DNA of 64,000 nt, taken from Echinarachnius parma. Taxonomy: Eukaryota; Echinodermata; Echinoidea; Clypeasteroida; Echinarachniidae. A program made the position numbers and the translations under genes. Shown here one piece after another: positions 1 to 10,967 of this stretch. Where the stretch lies: contig JBAMJV010011244.1 in the NCBI GenBank assembly GCA_037951105.1, positions 1-64,000 on the forward strand, read 5' to 3'. Under the pieces are notes generated by a model that saw nothing but the letters and a program-made list of their open reading frames with translations, was not told where the DNA came from and did no database searches. Positions within the stretch are counted from its first letter, which is position 1. The number at the start of each line of letters is the position of its first letter.

Positions 1-1084
1 CTTGTTGGTTGGTAAACACATCATCATCGATGATTTATTGACGATATATATTAGTGTTCGCACTAAGCGAATTAATTATTTACAGTTAATACCCAAAATG
101 CGCAAGTATCATTAATGTACAATCCATTATTAATTGGCAACACAATTTCTCTTCATTTAATTTCATTTCATTTGAACTTTGACCCCTGCTGTGTTAGCCT
201 TCCAACAAGACCCTCATGTTTTATCGCTTGTTGTTGTTGTTATTTAATTTTTATGGCGATTAGTCCAATGGTGACTATTGTCGCCAACTACCATACATTT
301 TTTTAAATTTAAAATTAAATTTCTATGTATTTATATCATCAATATTTATATATACAAGTATGCATTTATTTTGTCTATTTTCTCTTTTTTTTCCCACACA
401 TAATATAAATAATAGTTTTTTTTGGACAAATCTTCAAGGCATAAAAGAATGATCGAGGCATGGCCAGGAGCTACATCTAGATATCCTAAATATATCTCCA
501 TGGCTTGAGAATACATACAATTGGGCGATCGCACCACTGTCCAAATGTAATTAGCAACACTGATCACCTCCCCTGTCACATGATGCACGTCTTACCAGCC
601 CTCAAAGTACGTTTTCTAGGCTTTCGGGGTACGCACCCCCTCTGTTCACTCTCATAATACTGTCGAGGATCAGAGAAGGCGACATACACCTAGGTCACTC
701 TGGCATAGAGAGGGGGGTCGTTAGCCTTACACAAGGAAACAAAAAACAAAAATGCTAGCGCGATCGTGCACACTTATATGCTCTCGGCCTCATCCAAGTC
801 AGGTTTTTATCAAGCAAAGCATTGTGGCTCACACACTAAATAACGTGCAGTGCAGTGGGTGCAAACATAATAATAATAATAATAATAGTAAATTGGTATG
901 ACAAAAAAACGAACCTAAGACAAACAGACCATTACAGTGTATATTATAATATTTTACCAGAAAACATAAAACTAATATTATGCTTACACGAAAGTTTGCT
1001 GTATAGCGAATCGTTTTGTCCTTTGTACAAAACGGACAATAGGCCGCTTGAATATGTATATCTGTGGATTTTAGAATCATTTTC
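1..1084. other. AT-rich stretch without a recognisable gene
   Basis: No convincing exon, RNA gene or complete element is visible. There is a short AAT run near 866-889. The sequence around 21-50 (a CATCATCGATGATTTATTG core) recurs at about 3569-3590, next to the left end of a mariner remnant, so part of this stretch is an old dispersed repeat. Short open frames here have no family signature. Confidence 0.5.
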
Positions 1085-1330
1085 ATATCATTTCAAAATA
1101 TTTTAATTCAACGAACATCATTGCTCGTTCAATTAAATATCTACGACACTCCATAAAATAATGAGTGACCGTTTCTAACGAAGAGCAAAAATCACATTTC
1201 CCTGTGGGGTGAATCCCAAGTTATATAAATCAAAATGAAGGCCTAAAATTCCCAAACGTAGTCTTCTGAAATCTTTTCAGATTGTCTATTTAAATTACAC
1301 AAAACCTGTTGTTTAACAAATGGCTGTATT
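1085..1330 (-). mobile_element. LINE fragment, 3' end of reverse-transcriptase ORF
   Basis: Read on the minus strand, part of this stretch encodes a peptide with CDFCSSLETVTHYFMECRR, a Cys-x2-Cys...His...Cys zinc-knuckle pattern known from the C-terminal tail of non-LTR retrotransposon polyproteins. The frame just upstream carries stops, so it is a dead, 5'-truncated copy. The family (CR1, L2 or Rex type) cannot be settled from so little sequence. Confidence 0.6.
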
Positions 1331-1577
1331 TCTTTTAAAAAATAATTTGATATACTCTTGTTTTAGTCTCTCACCAGTCGCTTTATGATAATAATAATGA
1401 TAATTATTATAAAAATAATAATGATAATAATAATAGTAATAAAATGATACTTTTACTACCACTTGTTTAATAATGATCATATTAGTGATAATGACAATAC
1501 AGAAGAGTAAGAAAATTTGAGAACAAGAATAAAGAAAATGATATTCATATAATAATTGAATAGTAACAACACATATA

Positions 1578-1815
1578 CAGGGTGGCCCAGAAATAACGGT
1601 ACGGGGTGCTTGCTATAATGAAGACACATGATGCCCGTCCATAGCAACTAGTAACGTACAGTGCGTGCGCCATTGTTAGTACCCTTTCTTCTCTATACAC
1701 AGCTGAACGCACACGTCACAATGGCGCACGGTGATCGTTACTCGATGCAGTATGGCGGGCATCATGAGTCTTTAGAATGGCAAGTACCCCGTTCCGTTAT
1801 TTGTGGGCCACCCTG
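1578..1815. mobile_element. TA-flanked MITE, mariner type
   Basis: A 238-bp element bounded by TA on both sides (1576-1577 and 1816-1817). The terminal inverted repeats begin CAGGGTGGCCCA and match at about 21 of 22 positions; the interior is also partly self-complementary, with two facing copies of a block containing TGCCCGTC and GGCGGGCA. There is no coding capacity. The TA target and CAGGGTG-type ends fit a non-autonomous Tc1/mariner-superfamily element. Confidence 0.75.
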
Positions 1816-2519
1816 TATATGATAACATGCAAGCGCGCACACATTATGTGCACCATCTCAACCCACTGGGGAATATTCCTTTCAAAAACGGCTCCTGGGA
1901 ATTGAAAAGATAATTAAAACAAAATGATTTTGGCTCCTAAATTGAATGGTTGCAAATCGAGCGGCAAGTCCCATAATTGTTCTTAATATTTTGGTTTAGT
2001 CGGGATCATTATACGTCTATCGAATATCAGTAATGTGATCAATTTATGTGTTTTTTTTCAAGTCTGTGCTTTCATTGGAAATCAATTAACTTATTATATT
2101 ATAATTTATTATACGTGTCACTGTCTTCAGTTATTCACCCAATCTGCATTATGCTATAGTGGGTTCAAGCTGAACTAGAAATAGGCTGCATCACTCACTT
2201 CGTGTTGATACCTCGCACTTTTGCAAGGTCGATCGATCGATCAACATCAATCGATCGATTACATTTTACATATATATCGATCCCAGTTCACTTTTTAAAA
2301 TATGATTATTTTTAAATGAATTGCATGTTTATTCTTAAAACACCTAGTAACGCGATATTCTACTTAACAAACGTGTTCAACGTTCCAGTCAGTTGACTAG
2401 CGTATCATAAATTTCAACATTAAATTAAATCTTCACTTAGTAATGTTGGACATACAGTAACACAAGCTAATACTTGGCTTGCGTCACTTCGCGTAATCAT
2501 GTGCGTTTAGTGGTATCCA
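1816..2519. other. No gene; fragment of the ATCGATCG-rich repeat tail
   Basis: Nothing gene-like is seen. Around 2229-2280 there is a palindromic cluster of GATCGATCGATC and ATCGATCGAT blocks, like the tail of the dispersed hairpin-ended repeat described at 13258, 16294 and elsewhere. The rest is plain AT-rich sequence. Confidence 0.4.
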
Positions 2520-2740
2520 CTGTAGCTGCTCTCTACCCAGATGTATGAATTGGTACCCGGGAGGATGGGTACCTGGTTCCTAAGCATCGTGACTTTGTGC
2601 TCCTGTTGAACAGGCGACTGGTTGAAATATTTCCTAGGGAGTGGAAAATGTGTACTTTGTGTGCAGTAATGATTGCAATGTGTATCCGTTGACCGGGGTT
2701 ATGATACCAGTGTAAAGAGTTTGCAACCAAAGATGATCAC
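2520..2740 (+). mobile_element. SINE fragment (body and tail)
   Basis: This stretch aligns by eye with the body of the better SINE copy at 53788-54128: both contain CTGCTCTC then ACCCAG, a GGTACCCGG-AGGAT block, AGGGAGTGGAAAA, GTGTACTTTGTGTG or its like, and GTATCCG followed by TGACCGGGGT. The tRNA-like head is missing and the copy is more diverged, so it is an older truncated insertion. Confidence 0.6.
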
Positions 2741-2859
2741 AAATGGTTGAATTAGACTACAAATATTGTGCAATGCCATATTTCCAGGTATAACATAATG
2801 TTGACCCTTTTTTTGTTGGTAGAAACTAGAAAGTGACATTTTAAAATGTTGTATTCTGT

Positions 2860-2955
2860 TTTTTTTTCGGGCCAGTAAAATTCTTGTCCTGGCCAGTAAA
2901 ATTCGAAGAAAAAAAAATCTACTGTACTGGCCCGAACGGGCCAGTAAGAACAGGA
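2860..2955. repeat. Short GGCCAGTAA repeat cluster
   Basis: Four copies of a GGGCCAGTAA/GGCCAGTAAAATT motif in both orientations lie within about 95 bp and can form a small hairpin (CTGGCCCGAACGGGCCAG in the centre). No coding potential; probably the worn end of an inverted-repeat element. Confidence 0.4.
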
Positions 2956-3039
2956 TTGAGTGTGGAGTCCTGGTAAAGCGCTATGATACTCGCGTGAATA
3001 GCGAGCGTTAATAGTATATAAATAATCGTTATTATGAAT

Positions 3040-3520
3040 TACAACCGTCTAAGTGCGCTACATTACGAAGATCGATTACGAACCAATACTGTAATCGATT
3101 GTATTTTTAAATTAATCGAAGCTCATTCATTAGCGTAATTATTTAGTATATTTATAGTATTTTCATTTTAATATCATGTAATAATCCAATATTTCCAACT
3201 GGGCAATTTCTCATACGTTCCAAGCATGCAACAATCTGTATAATTATGTGCATCTGCAAGCAGTAACATAGAATCCTAGTAACGCTGTACAGTCTTCACA
3301 TTTCCTTAACCTGTATCAAAACAATACTATTTTTATATATATCCACGTGCATTACTTGTTACTTTCGACAAGTCAAGACTAGTGAAGAAGAATTAAAGTC
3401 ATCCGGCGTCTTCGGATTCGGTTAACTAGTCATTTCTTAGCCGACGCCGGACATCCGATTTCGCCGGAGGCATATTTTGGAGAGAGAGTAGAGCTATATT
3501 AGCTTCACTCTCTAAATACC
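3040..3520 (-). repeat. Hairpin-ended dispersed repeat, copy a
   Basis: Nearly the same ~470 bp recurs at 7571-8037. Its right end is a hairpin (AGAGAGT...ACTCTCT, near 3480-3512), preceded by a second GC-rich stem (TCCGGCG...CGCCGGA) and the TTAGCCGACGCCGG block. On the minus strand this gives the same order of structures seen at the starts of the copies at 13258, 16294, 19470, 22840 and 24412. No coding capacity. Function unknown. Confidence 0.65.
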
Positions 3521-3597
3521 CGCATGCTATCCGCACTTGATTAAAACTGTATTTTGATCTTGATGTGCATCATCATCGATGATTTATTGACAATATA

Positions 3598-4697
3598 CAG
3601 AGTGGGTCCAAAAATAGGTACTCCAAGTTTAAAGGTCAACTATTTCAAAATTATATACTGTACATGTATTTCCATAACATACAAATGATATAGATGTAAA
3701 GGATAACTATTTAGCTTTCATTTGATACATTAGCTGAATCAGCAGTGCCACGCATGACCGGTGCAAAATTCACTTTATGCAAGTTTTGGCTAATCATTTG
3801 ATTTCTTGAAATGAATGGTGTCATTTGAAGGAAAAAAAAACGCTTTTAACATGTGTTATTGTTTGTGTGAATGAATGAATCGTTTAATTGAATACATTTA
3901 CTAATCATGCATGACTGAGTACATTGTCATTGAATATTTGCGCCGGTGGACATCCACCAGAATGAAATTTTGATGTTAATATCGGTCGTCAAAAATTGAC
4001 AGTTGGATGGGAATTTGTGGAAGTGGTCAAGGGATCGGACAATTTTCTTTGATAAATAATTGGGATCATGTACCTTCAGATGATACATGAATATGGTCAG
4101 TACCTCAGTTGGAGGAACACATTGAGCGACAGGTGCGTGGAGTATTTAGACAGATCTGGTTGGTCCAAGACAGTGCATCTGTCAATCGTCTTTTCGCTCT
4201 GAGAGATAGACTACTGGAAGTCTTTGGGGGACATGCATGGAAAGGGTAATTATTGCGCCTAATTATGGAGTGGGATGGCCACCAATGTCCCCTGTTTTAA
4301 CACATTGTGATTTATTTCTATTGGAACAATTAAGGAAAAAGGTGTTATCATCTCCTCCTCATGACCTGGATAATGTGTGGGCCACATTCGACACGAGATG
4401 AATGTTTTGAACACACAAAACAAACATCGACTTAAATCATGCAACATTTAAATTAAGTGTGGCGCCATTGATTTCAGGAATGTATTCATTGGTCAAACTT
4501 GCAAAAAGTGGGTTTCGGACCTGTCCTCTTTAACAACAAAGATCTCAGCAACGCGTGACACTGCTGATTCAGAAAAGGTATCAAATGAAAGCTGAATAGT
4601 TACTCTTTATAACTATATCACTTTTATGGTATGAAAATATATCATTTTGAAATTATTTACCTTTGAACTTGGAGTACCTTTTTTTTGACACACTCTG
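3598..4697 (+). mobile_element. Degenerate Tc1/mariner-superfamily transposon
   Basis: The 1,100-bp element is flanked by TA (3596-3597, 4698-4699) and has long terminal inverted repeats that begin CAGAGTG and share a GGTACTCCAAGTT-type block. The plus strand holds transposase debris: a VQDSASVNRLFALRDRL stretch (family pattern QD-A--H---VR--L) and, after a frame change, WPPMSPVLTHCDLFLLEQL, which matches the WPPRSPDLTPCDFFLW signature of this superfamily. Stops and frame changes show the transposase is dead. Confidence 0.8.
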
Positions 4698-4699
4698 TA

Positions 4700-5281
4700 T
4701 AATCCATGATTCAGACGTTTACCCTACCGTAAACCGGGGTGACTTTGGCCGCCGGGGTGACTTTTGCCACCCTGTGAGAAAAATGTATTTTCATTGAGGC
4801 TCCGTTACTTGAACAAATTTCTGAAAATATTTTTACATATTCTTATAGGCTAATGTATGAACATTATAAAAATTCATAACATTCTTTTATAACGGCTTGC
4901 CCTCTGTGCTTTTGTTGTTGTTTTTTGTATGAAAAATAAAGCGCATGATTGATATGGTGGTCAAACTTTTGAGTCTCTACAGAAAACGGAAAATGGAGAA
5001 TCAAGAAAATATGTCAGATTGCGCTAACTTCATCGACCCTCCCTCTGATTTTTTCAAAATGGCCGTGGCAAAAGTCACCCCGGGCTATTTGCTGCAAGCT
5101 CGGGGTGACTTTGGCCAGAATAAAATTATTATGTTTTTGGTTACAGAGTTGTAAATAGGAGACAAAATGTAATGTAATTATTAGTTTATATTCGGCGCAT
5201 ATCAAGCAAACTCTAAAATCGCATCTAGGCTATTGCGCCTTCAAATATCACAAAAAAATGAAAAGGCATGCAATCATGAGG
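4700..5281. repeat. Element-like repeat with GGGGTGACTTTGGCC ends
   Basis: The motif CGGGGTGACTTTGGCC and its variant with TTTGCCACC occur near 4735-4775, and inverted and direct copies (GCAAAAGTCACCCCG, CGGGGTGACTTTGGCC) near 5068-5115. Paired inverted motifs about 330 bp apart suggest a small non-autonomous DNA element. Nothing else is recognisable up to 5281. Confidence 0.45.
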
Positions 5282-6243
5282 TTAACCCTAATAAGGCCGG
5301 GGGGCCATAATGCCCCCCCCCCCTCCAGGTTTTTGTTTTATTGCTCCAAAACGCGGTAAGATGACGCGCCGCTGCTTGGTGACTTTTTTCATTCAGGTCT
5401 TGCGCACATTTTAAAACAAAAATTTCGAAAATCAGACCTACCGTTACAAAGTCACGTGACCTTTTGTTTATGCATGTCAGCCCGAAAATTGCTCAATAGA
5501 CCGCTTCTGTAATGTATGCAAATAATATGCGTATGACGTAAGACTCTCCGTTGCCAAGCTTAACAATAGTAAACTAGGTCCGGCAAGCTAAGCTTGCCGG
5601 AGCTTGCCGGACATAGTTACTATTGTTGAGCTTGCCAACGGGGAGTCTGACGGCATACGCATAATATTTGCATACATTACTACAGAAGCGGTCTATTTCG
5701 TGATGTGTGGAAATATCAATTTTCGTAAAATGAGGTATATCATTAGTTATTTGGTGTTGTTTACATTTTTTATGTTGGTTTTGTGGTTCAAAATAGTTAA
5801 ATTATAATAAGAAATAAAATAAACAACAACAACAATAAAATACAATATAAGTTAAAAAATAAATAAAAAATACATAAGAAATTATCAAAACAATAGAAAA
5901 CATAAGGAAGAACCTGGGTCTTCCAATTTTTTTTGTTGTATTATTATTCCAAATGCTCTAAAGGATATATGTAGTGAAAACCAGAGTTTAATTATGAAGA
6001 ATATATGATTTATGGGTAAAAATAAGAATTTCATGACTTATTTGCATAAATTACCATAAATATGCAAATGAAAATTACCATTGTATTCTATACACTTCAC
6101 TTATCATGCGTGAACATTTGTACGGCGATCGGCCGCTCCGCGGCCGAGATCTTAGGGGGGGGGGGGGGGGGGGGGCCATAATGCCCCCCCCCCCCCCCCC
6201 GGCCGTAGGAAGACCTCAAATAGCCCGGCCTATTTAGGGTTAA
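5282..6243. mobile_element. TTAA-flanked element with G-run/C-run termini, copy A
   Basis: Both ends carry TTAACCCTAA-AAGGCCGG or its inverse, with TTAA at 5282-5285 and 6240-6243. Just inside each end a G tract, the short loop CCATAATG and a C tract form a near-homopolymeric G:C hairpin (about 5298-5325 and 6156-6200). The interior lacks an ORF but shares short blocks (for example TCACGTGAC next to a CGATTTTCG-like motif) with the related element at 58390-59167. A 203-bp foldback element is inserted inside it at 5495. Confidence 0.65.
5495..5697. mobile_element. Foldback (palindromic) element, copy 1
   Basis: An almost complete 203-bp palindrome: AATAGACCGCTTCTGTAATG at the left end is answered by its inverse at the right end, and the arms meet around CCGGCAAGCTAAGCTTGCCGG. 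A second copy of the same family lies at 10349-10554. No coding capacity; the short open frames crossing it are by-products of the palindrome. Confidence 0.8.
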
Positions 6244-6595
6244 GTCTCATATTTCAGATTTGTATAAATTGTGCATTATGAATGCAGTGCGATCAGAAAT
6301 ATCATTTACTGTGGACAGAAGAATAGTTCCAATGACATTTGGTTTTCTACAGGGGTTATAGTTTGGTGTCCACTATAGGTAGGTTGGTTGCTATAGACAG
6401 GTGGTCACCGTCACTAGGTCTAAGACTGTACACACTTTACGCAGTTGTATGTTTTTGTCTTGGACCCGTTAGTATTTTGTCGAAGCTGTTCAAAGGCTCG
6501 ACGGTCTTGTAACAAGGCTACCAATATACATATAGGGGGGTGATGTCACGACCGCTGGGACATGCACGTCACGTAACGTGGAAACCTAAGCATGA
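6244..6595. other. No gene; fragment of a CTATAGACAGGTGG repeat
   Basis: Around 6355-6410 there is a rearranged copy of the TGTCTATAG/GGCCACC repeat that also appears near 23030, 40740-40870 and 60620. Otherwise nothing recognisable is seen. Confidence 0.35.
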
Positions 6596-7020
6596 TGACG
6601 ACTGAAATGTTGTTTGTTCCATGTTCCGACCATGCAGGGAGCTGGTATGTCACCTCAATGGCCCCACGTACATGTTTACGTTGACCACTGACAAACACAT
6701 TATCACATTAACTAGTAAGTGGTTTAGGTGATGGGGGAAGGGGGGTCAAGGCGATTTTCCCTTGTATGAATTCCTACCCAACATTTGGTATCTCTATCGA
6801 GAGAAGGAGTCGGGATACCTATACTCTAATGACGACTGAAATGTTGTTTGTTCCATGTTCCGACAAGAAGGCTGGTATGTCACCACCTCATTGGCCCCCG
6901 CGTACATGTTTACGTTGACCACTGACAAACACATTATCACATTAACCAGAGAGGTGGGTGTACTGTGTAATACAGGTGAATTGGGGGGGGGGGGGGGGGG
7001 GTTAGGGTCAAGGCGATTTT
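6596..7020. repeat. Local tandem duplication, period about 234 bp, with G tract
   Basis: GACGACTGAAATGTTGTTTG starts at 6597 and again at 6831; the two units then run in parallel through TACATGTTTACGTTGACCAC and the following ACAAACACATTATCACATTA block to a G-rich segment and GGTCAAGGCGATTTT. The second unit has acquired a long pure G run near 6980-7000. Confidence 0.7.
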
Positions 7021-7047
7021 GGCAAGTTGGATGCAGTGAGAGAGATT

Positions 7048-7082
<35 letters not shown>

Positions 7083-7570
7083 ACCCCCATGAGAACCCAC
7101 GTCCCACTACTCCTACGGCAAGAGTGCTACCCGTTTGATTCTCTTGCCATTTTACCCTTATACCCCGTGGGCGTATGCCTATATCACATCTGAGATGTCT
7201 TGGTCTTTGGCCCTAGAACAGGGACAAGCGAATCTCGTTCGGCGATGAGCTTCAGTGGTTAAGATGGGTGGTATACGTACAGTTCACACGTACACCGATA
7301 AATCAGTCCTTCTCCTCGTTTGTTGTTTCACTCACCACTTCAGATTCAGATGGAGGGGGAATAGTATGACGTCATAATATAAAAGGAACCCCTCCTGAAC
7401 GAGGCGGATGTTTCTAAGTCACAAGATGCTGCTCCGTACTGGACATGGTGTACAGCACTTTAAATCCATGCCCCACCCCTAGCGGATACCACATTATCCA
7501 GTGGTGCCACTGGGGGGGGGGGGGGGGGGGGGGGGGATTATCCTCATGTACGGATACCCTACCCCCAACA
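7021..7570. repeat. Long C run (about 7050-7082) and G run (about 7511-7537)
   Basis: Two of the longest homopolymer tracts in the window lie here, one of C and one of G about 430 bp apart, so they could pair as an inverted repeat. The sequence between contains TGGAGGGGGAATAGTATGACGTCATA, whose near-inverse recurs near 10620-10680, showing this is another dispersed element. No gene. Confidence 0.5.
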
Positions 7571-8037
7571 CCCCTATACTATACAACCGTCTCTACATTA
7601 CGAAGATCGATAGCAAAAATACTGTAATCGATTGTATTTTTGAATTCATCGAAGCTCATTCATTAGCGTAATTATTTAGTATTTATAGTATTTTCATTTT
7701 AATATCATGTAATAATTAAATATTCCAACTCGGCAATCAAAATGTCCAAGCATGCAACAATCTGTATGATTATGTGCATCTGCAATCAGTAACATAGAAT
7801 CCTAGTAACGCTATACAGTCTTCACATTTCCTTAACCTGTATCAAAACAATACTATTTTATATATATGCACGTGCAAGGTTACTCTTTAAGTCAAGAAAA
7901 CACGCCCCGGCGTCTTACGGATTCGGTTAACTAGTCATTTCTTAGCCGACGCCGGATATCCGATTTCGTCGGCCGGCAACACAAATAGCCTTATTTTGGA
8001 GAGAGAGTCGAGCTAGATTAGCTTCACTCTCTAATTA
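7571..8037 (-). repeat. Hairpin-ended dispersed repeat, copy b
   Basis: Close relative of 3040-3520, sharing ATTACGAAGATCGAT, the AATCGATTGTATTTTT block, CAAGCATGCAACAATCTGTA and the terminal hairpin AGAGAGT...ACTCTCT at about 8001-8035. The GCCGACGCCGG stem region is also kept. Confidence 0.7.
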
Positions 8038-8264
8038 TAAACTGTTATATTCCACATACTAAGAATCTTGTTCTACGATTGGTCAAAAGTTCATCACGTG
8101 ATGAAACATAGTTTCGCCCATCATTGATGAGTGAAGAAAATTTCGTTACACTGTGTAGATATCTTGGGTGAAAGTGCGTTGCACTCACTAGATATTTGGT
8201 AGAGTACTATCTTCACCCGCGGTTGCATTGAATTGACTGTGAAAAACAGTCGAGTCGGCACCGT

Positions 8265-8682
8265 CTGCGCCGGGCGCGTCTATTTTATCCGTAACACTAA
8301 TGCGTCAGTTTTCCTCAAAAACTCGTGAAAGCGCGCTGGTAAGCCTAGACTAGCTCGCGTGTGTTGATTTACACGCAAGCCTAGCCATTTTGTCATAAAA
8401 TCATGGTTTCACACACCATGATGACTGTGAGTGTGATGTATCTACACCTAGATGACTTTTCCTAGCCGCATCGTCGTGGTCGTAGTCCACATCGAGATCG
8501 GCCACTAATTTATGGTCACCCCCTTGGACTTGTCTTAGCTATAGATCGATGTCACAGAGTCGCAGAGATTGATACATAGAAATTTACGTTACAGCAGCGG
8601 CGCTAGACTTGGCTTACCAGCGCGCTTTTAGCCGATTTGACGCGTATGCATCACGGAAAAAATAAACGCGCGCCGGGCATTA
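8265..8682. mobile_element. MITE with long imperfect inverted ends
   Basis: The left ~80 bp (CGGGCGCGTCTATTTTATCC ... AGCGCGCTGGTAAGCC) is answered in inverse by the right ~80 bp (GGCTTACCAGCGCGCT ... AATAAACGCGCGCCGGGC). The 8-bp CGCGCTGG-GTAAGCC core is exact on both sides. No ORF. The left end abuts a worn copy of the TCTGCGCCGGGC end of the Harbinger-like MITE seen at 15024, so this may be a chimera or a relative. Confidence 0.6.
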
Positions 8683-8880
8683 GTGGGCACTAGTTGAGGG
8701 CGCTTCAAGAAATAGTTAATTTGTGAGGTAATTAAAACAATCAAGTGTAGGAACACGTGAATTTAAAGATAACACAAACTTCATTTGATCCAAATCGGTT
8801 CAGCATGAGCTTAAATGTAAATATATATCCAATCTGAATACATATATCTATCTACCTATATATCCATATTTTATATACCT

Positions 8881-9048
<168 letters not shown>

Positions 9049-9099
9049 CTCTATCTACCAATTTTTTATATTACATATAATTTATAAGAAACTTACTTG

Positions 9100-9305
9100 T
9101 AACTCTAGTGGTTATTTCATATTCCAAATAAGAGCATGGAACCAGTTTTCCCTCTTGTTAAAACATGTTTACGATTGACGTCTTCGGATGTTAACTATCC
9201 ACTGGAATGTTATAATTGTGTACGAAGTCATTGCAGTTAGTTAGCGAATATCACTTTGCATGTTCGTGCATTATGTTGCCATAATTTTGAAGGTACTCGG
9301 TCTCT
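9100..9305 (+). mobile_element. Partial copy of the AAAGGGATCTAGTAAC MITE family
   Basis: Contains the diagnostic interior of the family found at 9747-10133 and 28718-29115: a CATGGAACAGGTTT-like block, TTACGATTGA, TTAACTATCCACTGGA, GTTAGCGAATATCACTTTGC and CATTA-T--GCCAT. Both termini are missing, so it is a truncated old copy. Confidence 0.55.
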
Positions 9306-9746
9306 GTTATACGGACCCCCCCCCGCCCGCTTACACAATTCTCAAACAATGGTCTCGGAAATTTGGCTGACGAAAACCCCGCACCCTTGAAACAATCCTA
9401 GGTACGCCACTGCATTAAGGTATTATTGCCGATCGAACAATTAATCTTTCTCAGTTTAAGGGTTTTTAGTTGCCCCGAGCAAGTTGGCTTATGTCAGCAT
9501 GGTCTACTCTCAGTTGGTCTACAACTCATTTGGTCCACTTCCTGATGCATTTAACGCTAATTTCCCCCAACTCCAAACACAATCCCTAACCCAAAACGGA
9601 ACCCTCGTTCACACCCCTAACCCTTATCATAGAGTACAGAAGCTATGCCGTCATAAACATCTTTTTTTAGAATTTTCAAATTTGAACTTCATTTTCCGAA
9701 AGAGTATACAAAATAATGTCCAAATACCGAAAATCAATGTAATATG
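9306..9746. other. No gene recognised
   Basis: A short C run near 9318 and otherwise unremarkable AT-rich sequence. The open frame starting at 9484 has no family signature, no splice-site support and ordinary low-complexity composition. Confidence 0.4.
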
Positions 9747-10133
9747 TTAAAGGGACTTAGTAACATTGTCCAAATCCTCAAAATAACATTTTCATTCTAG
9801 CAGTTCCCTTATACCTTGTTGTATTCGTATTAACAATACAATCATGGAACAGGTTTCGGTTGTTCAAATTTCCCTTTCGTTACAAAAAAGATATGTACGA
9901 TCGAAGTATTCAGACAAGAAAGACTCCGGGGGAGTTTTGAAACCGTGTACAAAGTGAGTGCAGTGAGTTAGTGAATATCACTTTGCATTTTCGCTCATTA
10001 CTTGGCCATGCAATGTCCATTTGACTTAAAAATTTGCACACAATACCCTGTGGACATATGAGATAACAATATACATTTCATCAACCATTCATCACTTTTT
10101 GCACATGTCAACAAAGTTACTAGATCCCTTTAA
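9747..10133 (+). mobile_element. TTAA-flanked MITE, family 2 (AAAGGGACTTAGTAAC ends)
   Basis: A 387-bp copy whose ends are TTAAAGGGACTTAGTAAC on the left and GTTACTAGATCCCTTTAA on the right, giving ~18-bp inverted repeats and a TTAA at each boundary. The family interior (ATGG-ACAGGTTTCGGTT, GTGAATATCACTTTGCAT, CACTTTTTGCACATGTCAAC) recurs at 13060, 17713, 28718, 45985 and 51956. No coding capacity. TTAA boundaries recall piggyBac-type targets, but no transposase is present to prove kinship. Confidence 0.75.
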
Positions 10134-10348
10134 GTATTGGCTGAGATATGCCCATCCAAATTAATTTCATTTCAATTTGCAATCAGAGTTATAGTGCTCT
10201 GGTTATAAAGTTATGAACCAGAGCACTATTTTTGAAATTTGAAAATTCTAAAAATAGATTTGTATTACGTCATAGCTTCTGTCATAGCCCCCGAATGTAT
10301 AACTGTCGAGTAGACCAATGGGAATCGCCCAAATGACTTAATAAGGCC

Positions 10349-10554
10349 AATAGACCGCTTCTGTAATGTATGCAAATTGCAAATAATATGCGAATCACGT
10401 AAGACTTCCCGTTGGCAAGATTAACAATAATAACTAGGTCCGGCAAGCTAAGTTTGCCGGGGCTTGCCGGACCTAGTTACTATTGTTAAGCTTGCCAACG
10501 GGGAGTCTGACGTCATACGCATATTATTTGCATACATTACAGAAGCGGTCTATT
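10349..10554. mobile_element. Foldback (palindromic) element, copy 2
   Basis: Same family as 5495-5697. The arms AATAGACCGCTTCTGTAATG and inverse enclose a centre with CCGGCAAGCTAAGTTTGCCGG-like sequence. It differs from copy 1 by scattered substitutions and a small insertion in the left arm. Confidence 0.8.
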
Positions 10555-10967
10555 GGCAAGTGTGTAGGAGGCTTTGGTTAGCAGCGCAGCGGCTAGACAG
10601 AAAATTCAATCTCGTTATCGGGAGGGGTCATTTAAATATTATGATGTCATACTATCCCTCCATCATGATCTGAAGTGGTGAGTGAACAAACGAGGAGAAG
10701 GACTGATTTATCGGTCTACGCAGTGGCTTGTCAGGGGGCAGGGGCCCGATTGCGGACCAGCGACATTTACCATGGTAATTAGCATCATTGGCGCTAACTA
10801 ATCGATGTCAATATGCTAGAATTATATTACATATATATACATACCGCCCTTACTCATTCAACCGTAAAGGATTGCACAAGCTTATGTAGAGATCAGTGGA
10901 ACTGGGTCTCGATCGGCCACTGGTCCCCTGGTCCAGGCCCAGGTCTGAATCTGAGTTTATGAGTTTG
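10555..10967. other. No gene; pieces of older dispersed repeats
   Basis: The segment near 10620-10680 is an inverse relative of 7330-7370 (shared ACTCACCACTTCAGAT-type block). The segment near 10770-10850 (CGATGTCAATATGCTAGAAT, in inverse) is related to 25180-25260. No gene-like feature. Confidence 0.4.
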
